Positions 1-7,242 of a stretch of DNA of 45,951 nucleotides are shown in pieces; the stretch's first letter is position 1; every line of letters begins with the position of its first letter. The translations under genes were made by a program, and so were the position numbers. The notes under the pieces are model-generated. The model saw only the letters and a program-made list of their open reading frames with translations, was not told where the DNA came from and made no database searches. This DNA comes from Clostridia bacterium. Lineage in GTDB: Bacteria > Bacillota > Clostridia > Lachnospirales > Lachnospiraceae. Where the stretch lies: positions 1-45,951 of the forward strand of contig SAAB01000023.1 in assembly GCA_009929615.1 (NCBI GenBank), written 5' to 3'.

Positions 1-123
1 GATAATAAGTACCTCCTAAATTTCATTAGGAGTATCATATCACATCGGGACATTTTCCCGTGTGGTATATTAGGACATTATCATAAATGGTTCATAATAT
101 CCAGATGGGCAGCTAATCTATAC
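1..123. other. Upstream intergenic segment with two small hairpins
   Basis: No coding region is visible. Two inverted repeats are present: CTCCTAA/TTAGGAG at 13-32, and a CAC-CGGGA/TCCCG-GTG hairpin at about 42-63. Neither is followed by a clear T-tract, so they may be the end of an upstream transcription unit or simply structured spacer. Confidence 0.35.
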
Positions 124-152
124 TTGACAGGATATATAAAAAGGATTATTAT
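124..152 (+). promoter_or_regulatory. Sigma-A promoter of the riboflavin operon
   Basis: A perfect -35 TTGACA (124-129) is separated by 17 nt from a -10 TATTAT (147-152). Transcription would start near 159, just before the FMN riboswitch, which fits its role as the promoter for the rib leader and operon. Confidence 0.85.
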
Positions 153-171
153 AAATAAAGTAAATTGAATA

Positions 172-283
172 TATACTTCAGGGCAGGGTGTGATTCCCTA
201 CCGGTGGTTATAGCCCACGAGCCGCAAGGCCGATTCGGTGTAATTCCGAAGCCGACAGTATAGTCTGGATGAAAGAAGTGAAT
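172..283 (+). ncRNA. FMN riboswitch (RFN element)
   Basis: The segment has the RFN signature blocks in order: CTTCAGGGCAGGGTG, ATTCCCTACCGGTGG, AGCCCACGAGCCGC, GTAATTCCGAAGCCGACAG and TAGTCTGGATGAAAGAAG. The ends pair (TACTTC with GAAGTG) to close P1. It lies between a strong promoter and a terminator hairpin ahead of ribD. By analogy with characterised RFN elements, FMN binding would favour premature termination when flavin is plentiful. Confidence 0.97.
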
Positions 284-304
284 GATAAGCAGTTTGTTTG
301 CTAT

Positions 305-339
305 GCTCTGGAATTTTTCTAATTCCAGAGCTTTTTATT
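305..339 (+). terminator. Riboswitch-controlled intrinsic terminator (first hairpin)
   Basis: An 11-bp perfect stem GCTCTGGAATT/AATTCCAGAGC with a 5-nt loop is followed by CTTTTTATTT. It sits about 20 nt after the riboswitch and is the natural attenuator of the rib operon. Confidence 0.9.
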
Positions 340-379
340 TTATAGCGGCAGGCATAATTGCGTATAGTATTGTTTATGG

Positions 380-411
380 AAGCACAGCTCTGAAAAGGTC
401 TGTGCTTTTTG
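380..411 (+). terminator. Second leader hairpin with T-tract, candidate tandem attenuator
   Basis: AAGCACAG (380-387) pairs with CTGTGCTT (400-407) and is followed by a T run ending near 411. It lies between the canonical attenuator and ribD, so the leader carries two terminator-like hairpins in series. Confidence 0.6.
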
Positions 412-437
412 TTATTTAGAAGGAAGTGACTTGTAGA

Positions 438-1571
438 ATGACGGAGATATATCCGGAAGGACAGAAAAAAATCGATGAGATGTACATGGAAAGAGCCTTA
501 AAACTGGCAGAGAAAGGCCGGGGGACAACAACACCGAATCCGATGGTGGGGGCTGTCATTGTCAAGAATGGGAAAGTCATTGGTGAAGGTTATCACATTC
601 GTGCGGGAGAAGGCCATGCAGAGGTTAATGCTTTCAGAGACGCCGGTGATGAAGATGTGAGTGGCGCAACTATGTATGTGACTTTGGAACCATGTTCCCA
701 TTATGGGAAGACGCCACCCTGCGTAGACAAGATTGTAGAAAAAAGGATTGGCAGAGTCGTGGTTGCGGCTTTGGACCCGAACCCGATGGTGGCAGGAAGA
801 GGTATTCAAAAGATTCGGGATGCAGGAATACCGGTGGTTACCGGAGTTCTGGCGGAAAAATCCATTCAGTTAAATGAAGTTTTCATGAAATATATCGTAG
901 AGAAAAACCCCTTTGTTTTGTTGAAGGCGGCCATGTCGCTGGATGGAAAAATTGCCACATCCTTCGGGGAGTCCCAATGGATATCCGGGGAGGCATCCAG
1001 AGAAGAGGTGCATCACCTGCGGCATGAATTGACGGGGATTATGGCAGGCATTGGTACTGTATTGGCAGATAATCCGATGTTAAACTGCAGAATACCTGAT
1101 GGAAAGCAGCCGATTCGCATTATCGTTGACAGCCATTTAGCTATACCGGAAGATTCAAAACTGGTTCAGTCGGCCAGGGAATATCCATTAATTGTTGCCA
1201 AACTTCCGGGCAATGATAAGGCTAAAGAAGAAAGACTTCAAAAGCTGGGTGTCAGAATGATAGAAGTTGATGCAGACAGTGAAGGCCATGTGGATTTAAA
1301 ACTTCTCATGGAAAAGCTGGGGCAGCTGCAGATAGACAGCATTTTACTCGAGGGCGGCGGAAGGCTGGCAGAAGGTGCTTTGCAGGCCGGGATTGTCGAT
1401 AAAGTTCAGTTTTATATAGCCCCGATGATTATTGGGGGCATGCATTCAAAGACGCCGGTGGAGGGCTCGGGAATTACAGAACTTGGCCAGGCGTGGAAGG
1501 TGTCGGACTGGAAAGTAGAACCTGTAGGAAATGATTTAAAGGTTACCGGATATATCAGAGAAAGAGGGTGA
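438..1571 (+). CDS. ribD: Bifunctional diaminohydroxyphosphoribosylaminopyrimidine deaminase / 5-amino-6-(5-phosphoribosylamino)uracil reductase
   Basis: This enzyme performs steps two and three of riboflavin synthesis in the cytoplasm. The N-terminal deaminase domain shows the zinc site HAEVNAF (His at about residue 60) and PCSHYGKTPPC (Cys at about 86 and 95). The NADPH-dependent reductase domain begins near residue 150 with KAAMSLDGKIA and continues to the C-terminus. The length of 377 aa is normal for RibD. I chose the ATG at 438; an in-frame GTG at 426 sits closer to the AGAAGGAAG site, and an ATG at 480 matches shorter homologues, so the start is uncertain. It is the first gene of the riboswitch-controlled rib operon and ends 4 nt before ribE. 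Confidence 0.95.
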   Translation: MTEIYPEGQKKIDEMYMERALKLAEKGRGTTTPNPMVGAVIVKNGKVIGEGYHIRAGEGHAEVNAFRDAGDEDVSGATMYVTLEPCSHYGKTPPCVDKIVEKRIGRVVVAALDPNPMVAGRGIQKIRDAGIPVVTGVLAEKSIQLNEVFMKYIVEKNPFVLLKAAMSLDGKIATSFGESQWISGEASREEVHHLRHELTGIMAGIGTVLADNPMLNCRIPDGKQPIRIIVDSHLAIPEDSKLVQSAREYPLIVAKLPGNDKAKEERLQKLGVRMIEVDADSEGHVDLKLLMEKLGQLQIDSILLEGGGRLAEGALQAGIVDKVQFYIAPMIIGGMHSKTPVEGSGITELGQAWKVSDWKVEPVGNDLKVTGYIRERG

Positions 1572-1575
1572 GAGT

Positions 1576-2232
1576 GTGTTTACAGGAATTATAGAAGAGA
1601 TGGGGACGATAAGAGCGATTAAACATGGAACAAAATCTTCTGTATTGAGTATTGGAGCAAGCAGAGTATTGGAAGATACAAAGCTGGGCGACAGCATTTG
1701 CACCAATGGTGTATGTTTAACCGTTGTGAAAATCGGAACAGATACCTTTGATGCAGATGTTATGGCAGAATCTATTCGAAGAACCAATCTTGGCGATTTG
1801 AAGACAGGGGACAAGGTCAATCTTGAAAGAGCTCTTCGCCTGTGTGACAGACTTGGCGGACACATCGTCAGCGGTCATGTGGACGGTACTGGAAAGGTTC
1901 AGTCCCTGGTCAGAGAAGATAATGCTGTGTGGGTAACCATTGAGGCAAAGCCGGAAATTTTGAGATATATCATTGAAAAAGGTTCCATTACTATTGATGG
2001 TATTAGTCTTACCGTAGCCTATGTGGATAACGAGGTTTTCAAGGTTTCGATTATTCCCCACACGGGAGCAGAGACGACACTCTTGAAGAAAAAAGCAGGG
2101 GATAAGGTCAATCTTGAAAATGATTTGATTGGCAAATACGTAGAAAAGCTTATAAGCGGGGGCGGGAATGAACCTGAACCTGTTAAAGAAAAAATAAATG
2201 AAGATTATTTAAGAAAATTTGGATTTATCTAA
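1576..2232 (+). CDS. ribE: Riboflavin synthase, alpha subunit
   Basis: Riboflavin synthase dismutates two molecules of 6,7-dimethyl-8-ribityllumazine to riboflavin. The protein (218 aa) begins with the family hallmark MFTGIIEEMG and has two tandem lumazine-binding beta-barrel repeats, with GHIVSGHVDGTG near the start of the second. The start codon is GTG at 1576, preceded by AAGAGGGTGAGA. The C-terminus from about residue 197 is a short charged extension typical of the family. It lies 4 nt after ribD and 18 nt before ribBA, so it is cotranscribed. The symbol ribE follows Bacillus usage; the same gene is called ribC in some organisms. Confidence 0.95.
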   Translation: MFTGIIEEMGTIRAIKHGTKSSVLSIGASRVLEDTKLGDSICTNGVCLTVVKIGTDTFDADVMAESIRRTNLGDLKTGDKVNLERALRLCDRLGGHIVSGHVDGTGKVQSLVREDNAVWVTIEAKPEILRYIIEKGSITIDGISLTVAYVDNEVFKVSIIPHTGAETTLLKKKAGDKVNLENDLIGKYVEKLISGGGNEPEPVKEKINEDYLRKFGFI

Positions 2233-2250
2233 AGAAAGAGGGACAGAAAA

Positions 2251-3462
2251 ATGAGCGAAACATTTAAGTTTAACACAATTGAGGAAATCTTAGAGGATTT
2301 AAGAGCCGGTAAAAACATTATTCTGGTGGATGATGAAGACAGAGAAAATGAAGGCGACATCATTTGTGCAGGAGAGTTTGCAACACTTGAAAATGTCAAT
2401 TTTATGGCAGTTCATGCAAGAGGCCTTATCTGTATGCCAATGGCTAAAGAATATGTGGACCGCCTTGGACTTCATCCAATGTGTGTACATAATACAGATA
2501 ACCATGAAACGGCTTTTACAGTATCCATTGACCATGTGGATACAACGACAGGTATCTCTGCCTATGAACGTTCAATTACAGCTTTAAAGACTTTGGATGA
2601 GGATGCAAAACCGGAAGACTTCAGACGTCCGGGTCATATGTTCCCACTTTTGGCAAGAGACGGCGGCGTTATTGAACGTCGTGGACATACAGAAGCCACT
2701 GTAGATTTAATGAGAGCAGCAGGTTTAAAGCCGGTTGGTCTCTGCTGTGAAATTATGCAGGAAGATGGAATGATGGCAAGAACGCCTTATCTCATTGATT
2801 TTGCTGTAAAACATGGCTTAAAAATCGGAACCGTTGAAGACTTGGTTCATTACCGTAAAACCCATGAAACCTTTGTAGAATGTGTTGCAAAAGCTAAAAT
2901 GCCTACACGTTATGGTTACTTTGAAATCTACGGATATATCAATAAATTAAATGGTGAGCACCATGTTGCCTTGGTTAAAGGTGATATCTGGGATGGAAAG
3001 CCGGTTCTCTGCCGTGTTCATTCCGAGTGTCTGACAGGTGATGCACTTGGCTCCGCACGTTGTGACTGTGGACAGCAGTATGATGCAGCCATGAAAAAGA
3101 TTGCACAGGAGGGCCGTGGCGTTCTTCTTTATATGCGTCAGGAAGGCCGTGGAATTGGTCTGATTAATAAGATTCGAGCTTACGAACTTCAGGACCAGGG
3201 CTATGATACCATTGAAGCAAATATTAAATTAGGATTCCCGGCAGATATGCGGGATTATACGATTGGTACCCAGATTCTTGTGGACCTTGGCATTAAAGAA
3301 ATGCGTCTTATGACAAATAACCCGGAGAAAGTATACGGCCTGGAAGGTTATGGCCTTTCTATCGTAGAACGAGTACCAATTCAGATGGAATTGGGACAGG
3401 ATGATGCTTTTTATCTGAAGACAAAACAGGAAAAAATGGGTCACTGGTTAGATTATAAATAA
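2251..3462 (+). CDS. ribBA: Bifunctional 3,4-dihydroxy-2-butanone-4-phosphate synthase / GTP cyclohydrolase II
   Basis: This fused enzyme supplies both precursors of riboflavin. The DHBP synthase half (about residues 1-205) has the acidic motif [10 protein letters not shown] at residues 27-36 and [11 protein letters not shown]. The GTP cyclohydrolase II half (about 206-403) has the zinc cysteines in [18 protein letters not shown] and the motif [19 protein letters not shown]. The length of 403 aa is standard for the fusion. The start ATG follows AAAGAAAGAGGGAC. Third gene of the rib operon. Confidence 0.97.
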   Translation: MSETFKFNTIEEILEDLRAGKNIILVDDEDRENEGDIICAGEFATLENVNFMAVHARGLICMPMAKEYVDRLGLHPMCVHNTDNHETAFTVSIDHVDTTTGISAYERSITALKTLDEDAKPEDFRRPGHMFPLLARDGGVIERRGHTEATVDLMRAAGLKPVGLCCEIMQEDGMMARTPYLIDFAVKHGLKIGTVEDLVHYRKTHETFVECVAKAKMPTRYGYFEIYGYINKLNGEHHVALVKGDIWDGKPVLCRVHSECLTGDALGSARCDCGQQYDAAMKKIAQEGRGVLLYMRQEGRGIGLINKIRAYELQDQGYDTIEANIKLGFPADMRDYTIGTQILVDLGIKEMRLMTNNPEKVYGLEGYGLSIVERVPIQMELGQDDAFYLKTKQEKMGHWLDYK

Positions 3463-3510
3463 ATTAGATAAACAATTTTAAAAATATATGGTAAAATGGA
3501 GGATATAATT

Positions 3511-3972
3511 ATGAAAACAATTGAAGGAAAACTTATTGCAGAGGGATTAAAAGTAGGTATTATCGTTGCTCGTTTTAACGAGTTTATCGGTTCTAAATTA
3601 TTAGGCGGTGCTATTGATGGTCTTGTTCGTCACGGAATGAATGATGATGATATTGAAGTAGCATGGGTACCGGGAGCTTTTGAGATTCCTGTGATGGCAC
3701 AGAGAATGGCACAGAGCAAGAAATATGATGCAATTATCTGTCTTGGAGCAGTTATTAAAGGTGCAACATCGCATTATGATTATGTGTGTGCTGAAGTATC
3801 CAAAGGCGTTGCATCCGTATCTCTTCAGTTCGGTCTGCCGGTTATGTTCGGTATCCTGACAACGGATAATATCGAACAGGCTATTGAACGTGCCGGAACA
3901 AAAGCCGGAAACAAAGGATATGATTGTGCTGTCAGTGCTATTGAGATGGCGAATATGTTCCGCCAGATTTAA
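3511..3972 (+). CDS. ribH: 6,7-dimethyl-8-ribityllumazine synthase
   Basis: Lumazine synthase condenses 5-amino-6-ribitylaminouracil with 3,4-dihydroxy-2-butanone 4-phosphate and usually forms a large icosahedral or pentameric shell. The 153-aa protein has the family segments [19 protein letters not shown] and [15 protein letters not shown]; the last holds the catalytic histidine. The start was set at ATG 3511 because GGAGG at 3498-3502 has ideal spacing to it; an upstream in-frame ATG at 3496 overlaps that ribosome site. It is the last classical rib gene. Confidence 0.96.
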   Translation: MKTIEGKLIAEGLKVGIIVARFNEFIGSKLLGGAIDGLVRHGMNDDDIEVAWVPGAFEIPVMAQRMAQSKKYDAIICLGAVIKGATSHYDYVCAEVSKGVASVSLQFGLPVMFGILTTDNIEQAIERAGTKAGNKGYDCAVSAIEMANMFRQI

Positions 3973-4005
3973 GCTTTGCAATAGAAATTCCTGGAAGGAA
4001 TTTTA

Positions 4006-4656
4006 ATGGAAAATATAAAAACAATTATTTTTGATTATGACGGAACCCTCTATAATAGTGCTAAAAATTATGGAGATGCGTTCCGTCATATCTATAGTCA
4101 GATGGTGGAAGCCGGAGATGCTCCGGAGAGAAGCTTTACAGAGAATGAGATTACACAGTGGCTTGGCTATAGTGCCCAGGATATGTGGGAAGCCTTTATG
4201 CCGGAACTTTCAAAGAGAAAGCAATTTTATTATTCAAAAGAAATTGGCCGTTTTATTTCAGACAGAGTTCGCCGCAAAGAGGCAGAGCTTTATGATGGGG
4301 CATTAGATACCCTTAAGTATTTAAAGAATAAGGGCTATCATCTTCTTTATCTGAGTAACTGCGGTCCGGATTATATGAATACCCATGCGGAATGTTTTGG
4401 CTTACGAAATTATTTTAATCATATGTATTGTACGGGCGATTATGAGTTCAAACCAAAGTATGAGATTTTTAACGTTATTAAGGAAGAATATCCTGCGGAA
4501 TACCTCATGGTTGGAGACCGGTTTCACGACATGGAAGTGGCGAGATACCATAAAGTATATACAGCGGGATGTGCTTATGGTTTTGGCTCTGAAAAAGAGT
4601 TGGAAGATGCAGATGTGATTTTGAAAAATATTAGTGATTTACAGAAGTTGCTTTAA
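4006..4656 (+). CDS. HAD-superfamily phosphatase, candidate riboflavin-pathway phosphatase
   Basis: The 216-aa protein is a Mg-dependent HAD hydrolase. Motif I is FDYDGTLYNS with nucleophile Asp10 and Asp12, motif II is LYLSNCG, motif III is the lysine in FKPKYEIF, and motif IV is VGDRFHDMEVA. An alpha-helical cap lies between residues 15 and 90. It starts 33 nt after ribH with a GGAAGG site and is almost certainly cotranscribed with the rib genes. RibD product must be dephosphorylated before RibH acts, and HAD enzymes do this in other bacteria, so this gene is a good candidate. That role is inferred from position; phosphoglycolate phosphatase or another small-phosphate activity remains possible. 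Confidence 0.85.
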   Translation: MENIKTIIFDYDGTLYNSAKNYGDAFRHIYSQMVEAGDAPERSFTENEITQWLGYSAQDMWEAFMPELSKRKQFYYSKEIGRFISDRVRRKEAELYDGALDTLKYLKNKGYHLLYLSNCGPDYMNTHAECFGLRNYFNHMYCTGDYEFKPKYEIFNVIKEEYPAEYLMVGDRFHDMEVARYHKVYTAGCAYGFGSEKELEDADVILKNISDLQKLL

Positions 4657-4671
4657 GCAGGAGGCAGAGGT

Positions 4672-5787
4672 ATGAAAGAATTTCGAGTTGTTCCAGTGAT
4701 TAAACAGTATGATACGGTTAAAGAGTTTTGCAGTCAGTTGAATCCCCAGAAGGATGATTTGATTTTTGTCAGCGGCGGTACCTTTAAACGATATTTTGAA
4801 GGCCTTACAGCTGAGGCAAAGGTTGTCGATTATCGTCAGTATGGCGATGGAGAGCCAAGTGACGATATGGTAACCCGTATGCGTGAGGATGTGGGAGCTT
4901 TTGAATATAAAAGAGTAATCGCTGTGGGTGGTGGTACGATTCTGGATGTGGCAAAGCTGTTTTCTCTTCAGGAAATGATGCCGGTACTGGATTTGTTTGA
5001 TAAGAAAATCCCTGCAGTTCGCAGTAAAAAATTAATTCTGGTTCCTACAACCTGTGGAACAGGAAGTGAAGTAACCAACATTTCAGTTCTTTTATTGAAT
5101 TCCCGTAATACGAAACTGGGCTTGGCGGATGATGCACTATTAGCGAATGAAGCGGTTCTTATACCTGAATTATTAAAGGGACTTCCTAAACGATTTTTTG
5201 CAGCAAGCTCCATCGATGCACTGATTCATGCTGTGGAGTCTTTTACATCACCAAAAGCTAGTCCTTTTTCACGGATGTTTTCGTCAAAGGCAATTTCTAT
5301 GATTTTAAATGGCTTTAAAGCTATTGTGGAAGGCGGAGAAGAAGCTCGTATGGCACGGACGGAAGACTTCCTGCTGGCTAGCACTTATGCGGGCATTGCT
5401 TTCAGCAATGCAGGGTGTGCAGCAGTTCATGCGATGAGTTTTCCTTTAGGCGGCATGTACCATGTACCTCATGGTGAAGCGAATTATGCACTTTTCACTC
5501 AGGTTTATAAGGTTTATCAGAAACTCCAGCCTATAGGAGCTATCCAGGAATTAAATCAGCTTCTCACCGATATCCTTGGATGTTCAGAACAGGATGTGTA
5601 TGAAAAACTGGAGGAACTTTTAAATCAGCTGTTGATGAAGCAGTCTTTAAGTGCTTATGGCGTTAAAGAAGATGAACTCGAGTTGTTTACAGATATTGTT
5701 ATGGAAAAACAGGGACGTTTGATGGCGAATAACTATACTGAATTAAGCCGCGAGAACGTATTAGGTATTTATAAAGCACTGTATTAA
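4672..5787 (+). CDS. 4hbD: 4-hydroxybutyrate dehydrogenase (iron-containing alcohol dehydrogenase family)
   Basis: This NAD-dependent enzyme interconverts 4-hydroxybutyrate and succinate semialdehyde. The 371 aa match the length and motifs I remember for the Clostridium kluyveri enzyme: GEPSDDMV, the nucleotide site AVGGGTILDVAK, VPTTCGTGSEVTNIS, the metal-binding SSIDALIHAVESF and the histidine-rich HAMSFPLGGMYHVPHGEAN, and the ending SRENVLGIYKALY. It follows the HAD gene by 15 nt with a strong GCAGGAGG site and may be read from the rib promoter, although no pathway link is obvious. A terminator follows. The recognition comes from memory of the family, not a search. Confidence 0.85.
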   Translation: MKEFRVVPVIKQYDTVKEFCSQLNPQKDDLIFVSGGTFKRYFEGLTAEAKVVDYRQYGDGEPSDDMVTRMREDVGAFEYKRVIAVGGGTILDVAKLFSLQEMMPVLDLFDKKIPAVRSKKLILVPTTCGTGSEVTNISVLLLNSRNTKLGLADDALLANEAVLIPELLKGLPKRFFAASSIDALIHAVESFTSPKASPFSRMFSSKAISMILNGFKAIVEGGEEARMARTEDFLLASTYAGIAFSNAGCAAVHAMSFPLGGMYHVPHGEANYALFTQVYKVYQKLQPIGAIQELNQLLTDILGCSEQDVYEKLEELLNQLLMKQSLSAYGVKEDELELFTDIVMEKQGRLMANNYTELSRENVLGIYKALY

Positions 5788-5802
5788 TTATTTTGAGAAT
5801 AG

Positions 5803-5852
5803 AAACACCTGGCAAAAGACTTATTGAGTCTAATGTTGTCAGGTGTTTTTTG
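5803..5852 (+). terminator. Terminator of the rib-HAD-4hbD operon
   Basis: AACACCTG (5804-5811) pairs with CAGGTGTT (5840-5847), with an inner AGAC/GTCT stem, and is followed by a TTTTTT run. It closes the riboflavin operon. Confidence 0.85.
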
Positions 5853-5877
5853 CCGTCTTGCAGCAGATAGAAAGTGG

Positions 5878-5906
5878 TTGGTAGTAAAGTTTCATTGTGA
5901 TATAAT
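5878..5906 (+). promoter_or_regulatory. Leader promoter of the repeat/immunity array
   Basis: TTGGTA (5878-5883) is followed after 17 nt by a perfect TATAAT (5901-5906). It points into the array and lies just after the operon terminator, so it is the best candidate for an array-wide promoter. Confidence 0.7.
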
Positions 5907-5939
5907 TAAATAAAAAAGTATACTGAAATAAGAAAGCGA

Positions 5940-5958
5940 TGTTCTTTGAAAACTAAAT
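5940..5958 (+). promoter_or_regulatory. boxA-like antitermination sequence in the array leader
   Basis: The sequence TGTTCTTTGAAAACTAAAT matches the boxA-type sequence found in Firmicutes rRNA leaders and spacers (TGTTCTTTGAAAACT core). No rRNA gene follows. It lies about 27 nt after the presumed transcription start and 39 nt before the first palindromic repeat, in front of an array that contains at least seven intrinsic terminators. A role in processive antitermination is inference. Confidence 0.5.
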
Positions 5959-5996
5959 ATGGTGGTTATTATGAACAAAAGATACAAGATATTATA

Positions 5997-6032
5997 GTTG
6001 AACGATGGGGCGAAAATGGAGCATCGTTCAAC
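5997..6032 (+). repeat. Palindromic array repeat, copy 1
   Basis: Perfect copy: arms GTTGAACGATG and CATCGTTCAAC with centre GGGCGAAAATGGAG. It joins the leader to the nuclease-toxin module. The toxin is in the frame that reads MGRKWSIVQ. Confidence 0.95.
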
Positions 6033-6379
6033 AAGAAATTGCGCAGCTTATGGAAGATACATTCGGAGGAGAAATAAAAATGGTGCCTAGAGTGAATGTT
6101 CCACAGGGTGTGTCGACTCCGGATTATTTGATAAATGGAAAGAAATTCGATTTGAAATCCATATCAGGGGATAACAAAAATACACTTTACAATGCAGTGT
6201 CGAAGAAAAATAAGCAGTCGTCTAATTTCATTTTTGATATTAGTCAGAGTAAATTAAGTACAAGTGAAATTTTTGAGCAGATTGAAAGGCTGTACGCATC
6301 TAAGCACACTTCGTGGATTGATGAAATTATTGTCGTAAAGGATGGCAAAGTATTAAGAGTTACAGAAAGAAATAAATAA
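6005..6379 (+). CDS. Polymorphic-toxin C-terminal nuclease domain (CdiA-CT-like), cut at the repeat
   Basis: The open frame encodes 124 aa; the first nine residues come from the repeat. The rest looks like a contact-dependent toxin C-terminal domain with a PD-(D/E)xK-like signature: Pro39-Asp40 in TPDYLINGKKFDLKS, then Asp49-Leu50-Lys51. Such domains in CdiA and related toxins are usually tRNA or DNA nucleases. It has no delivery region, no secretion signal and only a weak ribosome site before the ATG inside the repeat, so translation is doubtful. It is the most complete toxin domain in the array. The following MKYYKCW gene is the likely immunity partner. Family assignment is by motif only. 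Confidence 0.65.
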   Translation: MGRKWSIVQQEIAQLMEDTFGGEIKMVPRVNVPQGVSTPDYLINGKKFDLKSISGDNKNTLYNAVSKKNKQSSNFIFDISQSKLSTSEIFEQIERLYASKHTSWIDEIIVVKDGKVLRVTERNK

Positions 6380-6437
6380 GGATTTGACCATCCGTCCTTG
6401 CTCAAAAGAGCTTATGGGGACAGGGACCAAATCCTTA
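6377..6437 (+). other. Long hairpin between toxin and immunity gene, module 1
   Basis: TAAGGATTTG (6377-6386) pairs with CAAATCCTTA (6428-6437), with an inner GTCC/GGAC pairing. The toxin stop codon lies in the 5' arm. No T-tract follows; AAAGATATCTTAT comes next, as in module 2. It may be an attenuator, RNA-stability element or regulatory RNA structure. Confidence 0.5.
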
Positions 6438-6536
6438 AAAGATATCTTATATATACTATATCATTATATGCATAAGATGTCAAATAGGTTCATAAAAATT
6501 GCACCGGTGCAGCGCACCATAAGGAGGAAAAAGAAC

Positions 6537-6731
6537 ATGAAATATTATAAGTGTTGGTTAGAAAACGGCAAAGTGCTTGATTTTGATAAGAAGTGCGTAG
6601 AAGTGAATTGGAATGATGATATGTTTATGCTGAAGGATGCGCACGGTGCAGGAATTGCGATTATCCCCATCATTGTTGAACGATGGGGCGAAAATGGAGC
6701 ATCGTTCAACTGTATAGGACTACGCACCTAA
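6537..6731 (+). pseudogene. Immunity-like gene MKYYKCW, copy 1, 3' end replaced by repeat
   Basis: The gene starts at ATG 6537 after a strong AAGGAGGAAAAAG site. It reads MKYYKCWLENGKVLDFDKKC and continues with a short acidic protein, until repeat copy 2 interrupts it after about 46 residues; the repeat then adds VERWGENGASFN and a few more residues to a stop. The position right after a nuclease-toxin tail is that of the cognate immunity gene. I do not recognise the family. Its first 26 codons are nearly identical to the gene start at 6940, which indicates duplication or independent capture of the same module. It could still be functional if only the C-terminus is altered. Confidence 0.6.
6675..6710 (+). 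repeat. Palindromic array repeat, copy 2
   Basis: Perfect 36-bp copy. On the left it cuts the first MKYYKCW gene (in frame VERWGENGASFN); on the right it joins a short nuclease-toxin tail in the MGRKWSIVQ frame. Confidence 0.95.
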
Positions 6732-6799
6732 CATTTATAGATCAAATTGGGTTATACAAAGATGGTAAAATAATTAGAGTTTGTAAAAGAAAAAGATAA
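6683..6799 (+). pseudogene. Toxin C-terminal remnant, module 2 (related to module 1 nuclease)
   Basis: In the frame starting MGRKWSIVQ the segment reads THLTFIDQIGLYKDGKIIRV and ends KRKR. This resembles the end of the module-1 toxin (HTSWIDEIIVVKDGKVLRV, ending ERNK). Only about 28 residues of toxin are left, so the catalytic core is gone. It is followed by a hairpin in the same position as in module 1 and by a second copy of the MKYYKCW gene. The two modules therefore derive from related toxin-immunity pairs. Confidence 0.6.
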
Positions 6800-6855
6800 G
6801 AACCATTCGGCTGTACAATCCTTTCAGATTATGGGTACTGTGAATAGTTCTTATC
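6795..6855 (+). other. Long hairpin between toxin tail and immunity gene, module 2
   Basis: GATAAGAAC (6795-6803) pairs with GTTCTTATC (6847-6855), extended by an inner ATTC/GAAT pairing. The toxin stop codon overlaps the 5' arm and the sequence after it (AAGATATCTTAT) matches that after the module-1 hairpin. Arm sequences differ while the structure is kept. Confidence 0.5.
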
Positions 6856-6939
6856 AAGATATCTTATTTATATTTTACAATAATATGTTCTAACTTTCAA
6901 TAGCAAAATATGAAAATTAAAGAAAAGGAGGGTAAGAAC

Positions 6940-7080
6940 ATGAAATATTATAAGTGTTGGTTAGAAAATGGCAAAGTACTTGATTTTGATAAGAAGTGCG
7001 TAGAAGTGAATTGGTTGAACGATGGGGCGAAAATGGAGCATCGTTCAACTGTGAATCCGGAAAAGATACAAATGGAATAG
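6940..7080 (+). pseudogene. Immunity-like gene MKYYKCW, copy 2, truncated by repeat copy 3
   Basis: The start at 6940 follows AGAAAAGGAGGGTAAGAAC. The first 25 codons are almost identical in DNA to copy 1 (6537), with three silent-looking differences, and the identity stops exactly where repeat copy 3 begins at 7014. The frame then runs through the repeat as LNDGAKMEHRST and ends after 46 residues. Roughly half of the original gene has been lost, so this copy is probably non-functional. Confidence 0.65.
7014..7049 (+). repeat. Palindromic array repeat, copy 3
   Basis: Perfect 36-bp copy. On the left it truncates the second MKYYKCW gene; on the right a toxin tail continues in the VERWGENGASFN frame. 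Confidence 0.95.
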
Positions 7081-7238
7081 CCCAACAAATAGCTGACGAG
7101 TTGGGGGTTGTCGTTAAAGCACCAACAGATGTTGTTTGGGTATATCCCGATGGTAAAATGACGATATCGAGTAATAAGATACTGCTTGACTTAGGCATTG
7201 AAAACGGTGAGTGGAAGAACTTTTATCCAAGGAGGTGA
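7014..7238 (+). pseudogene. Polymorphic-toxin C-terminal tail, module 3
   Basis: Reading through the repeat as VERWGENGASFN, the frame continues for 62 residues. The segment GIAQQIADELGVVVKAPTDV followed by WVYPDGKMTI is a C-terminal pattern I associate with Rhs/polymorphic toxins; I cannot name the catalytic family. The tail ends NFYPRR, and its last codons overlap the ribosome site of the immunity gene at 7243. The upstream part of the toxin is missing and there is no own start codon. Confidence 0.6.
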
Positions 7239-7242
7239 TCCA

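Noticed and set aside
5940-5958. Remnant of an rRNA operon
   Set aside because: Only the boxA-like sequence is present; no 16S, 23S, 5S or tRNA sequence follows within the window.
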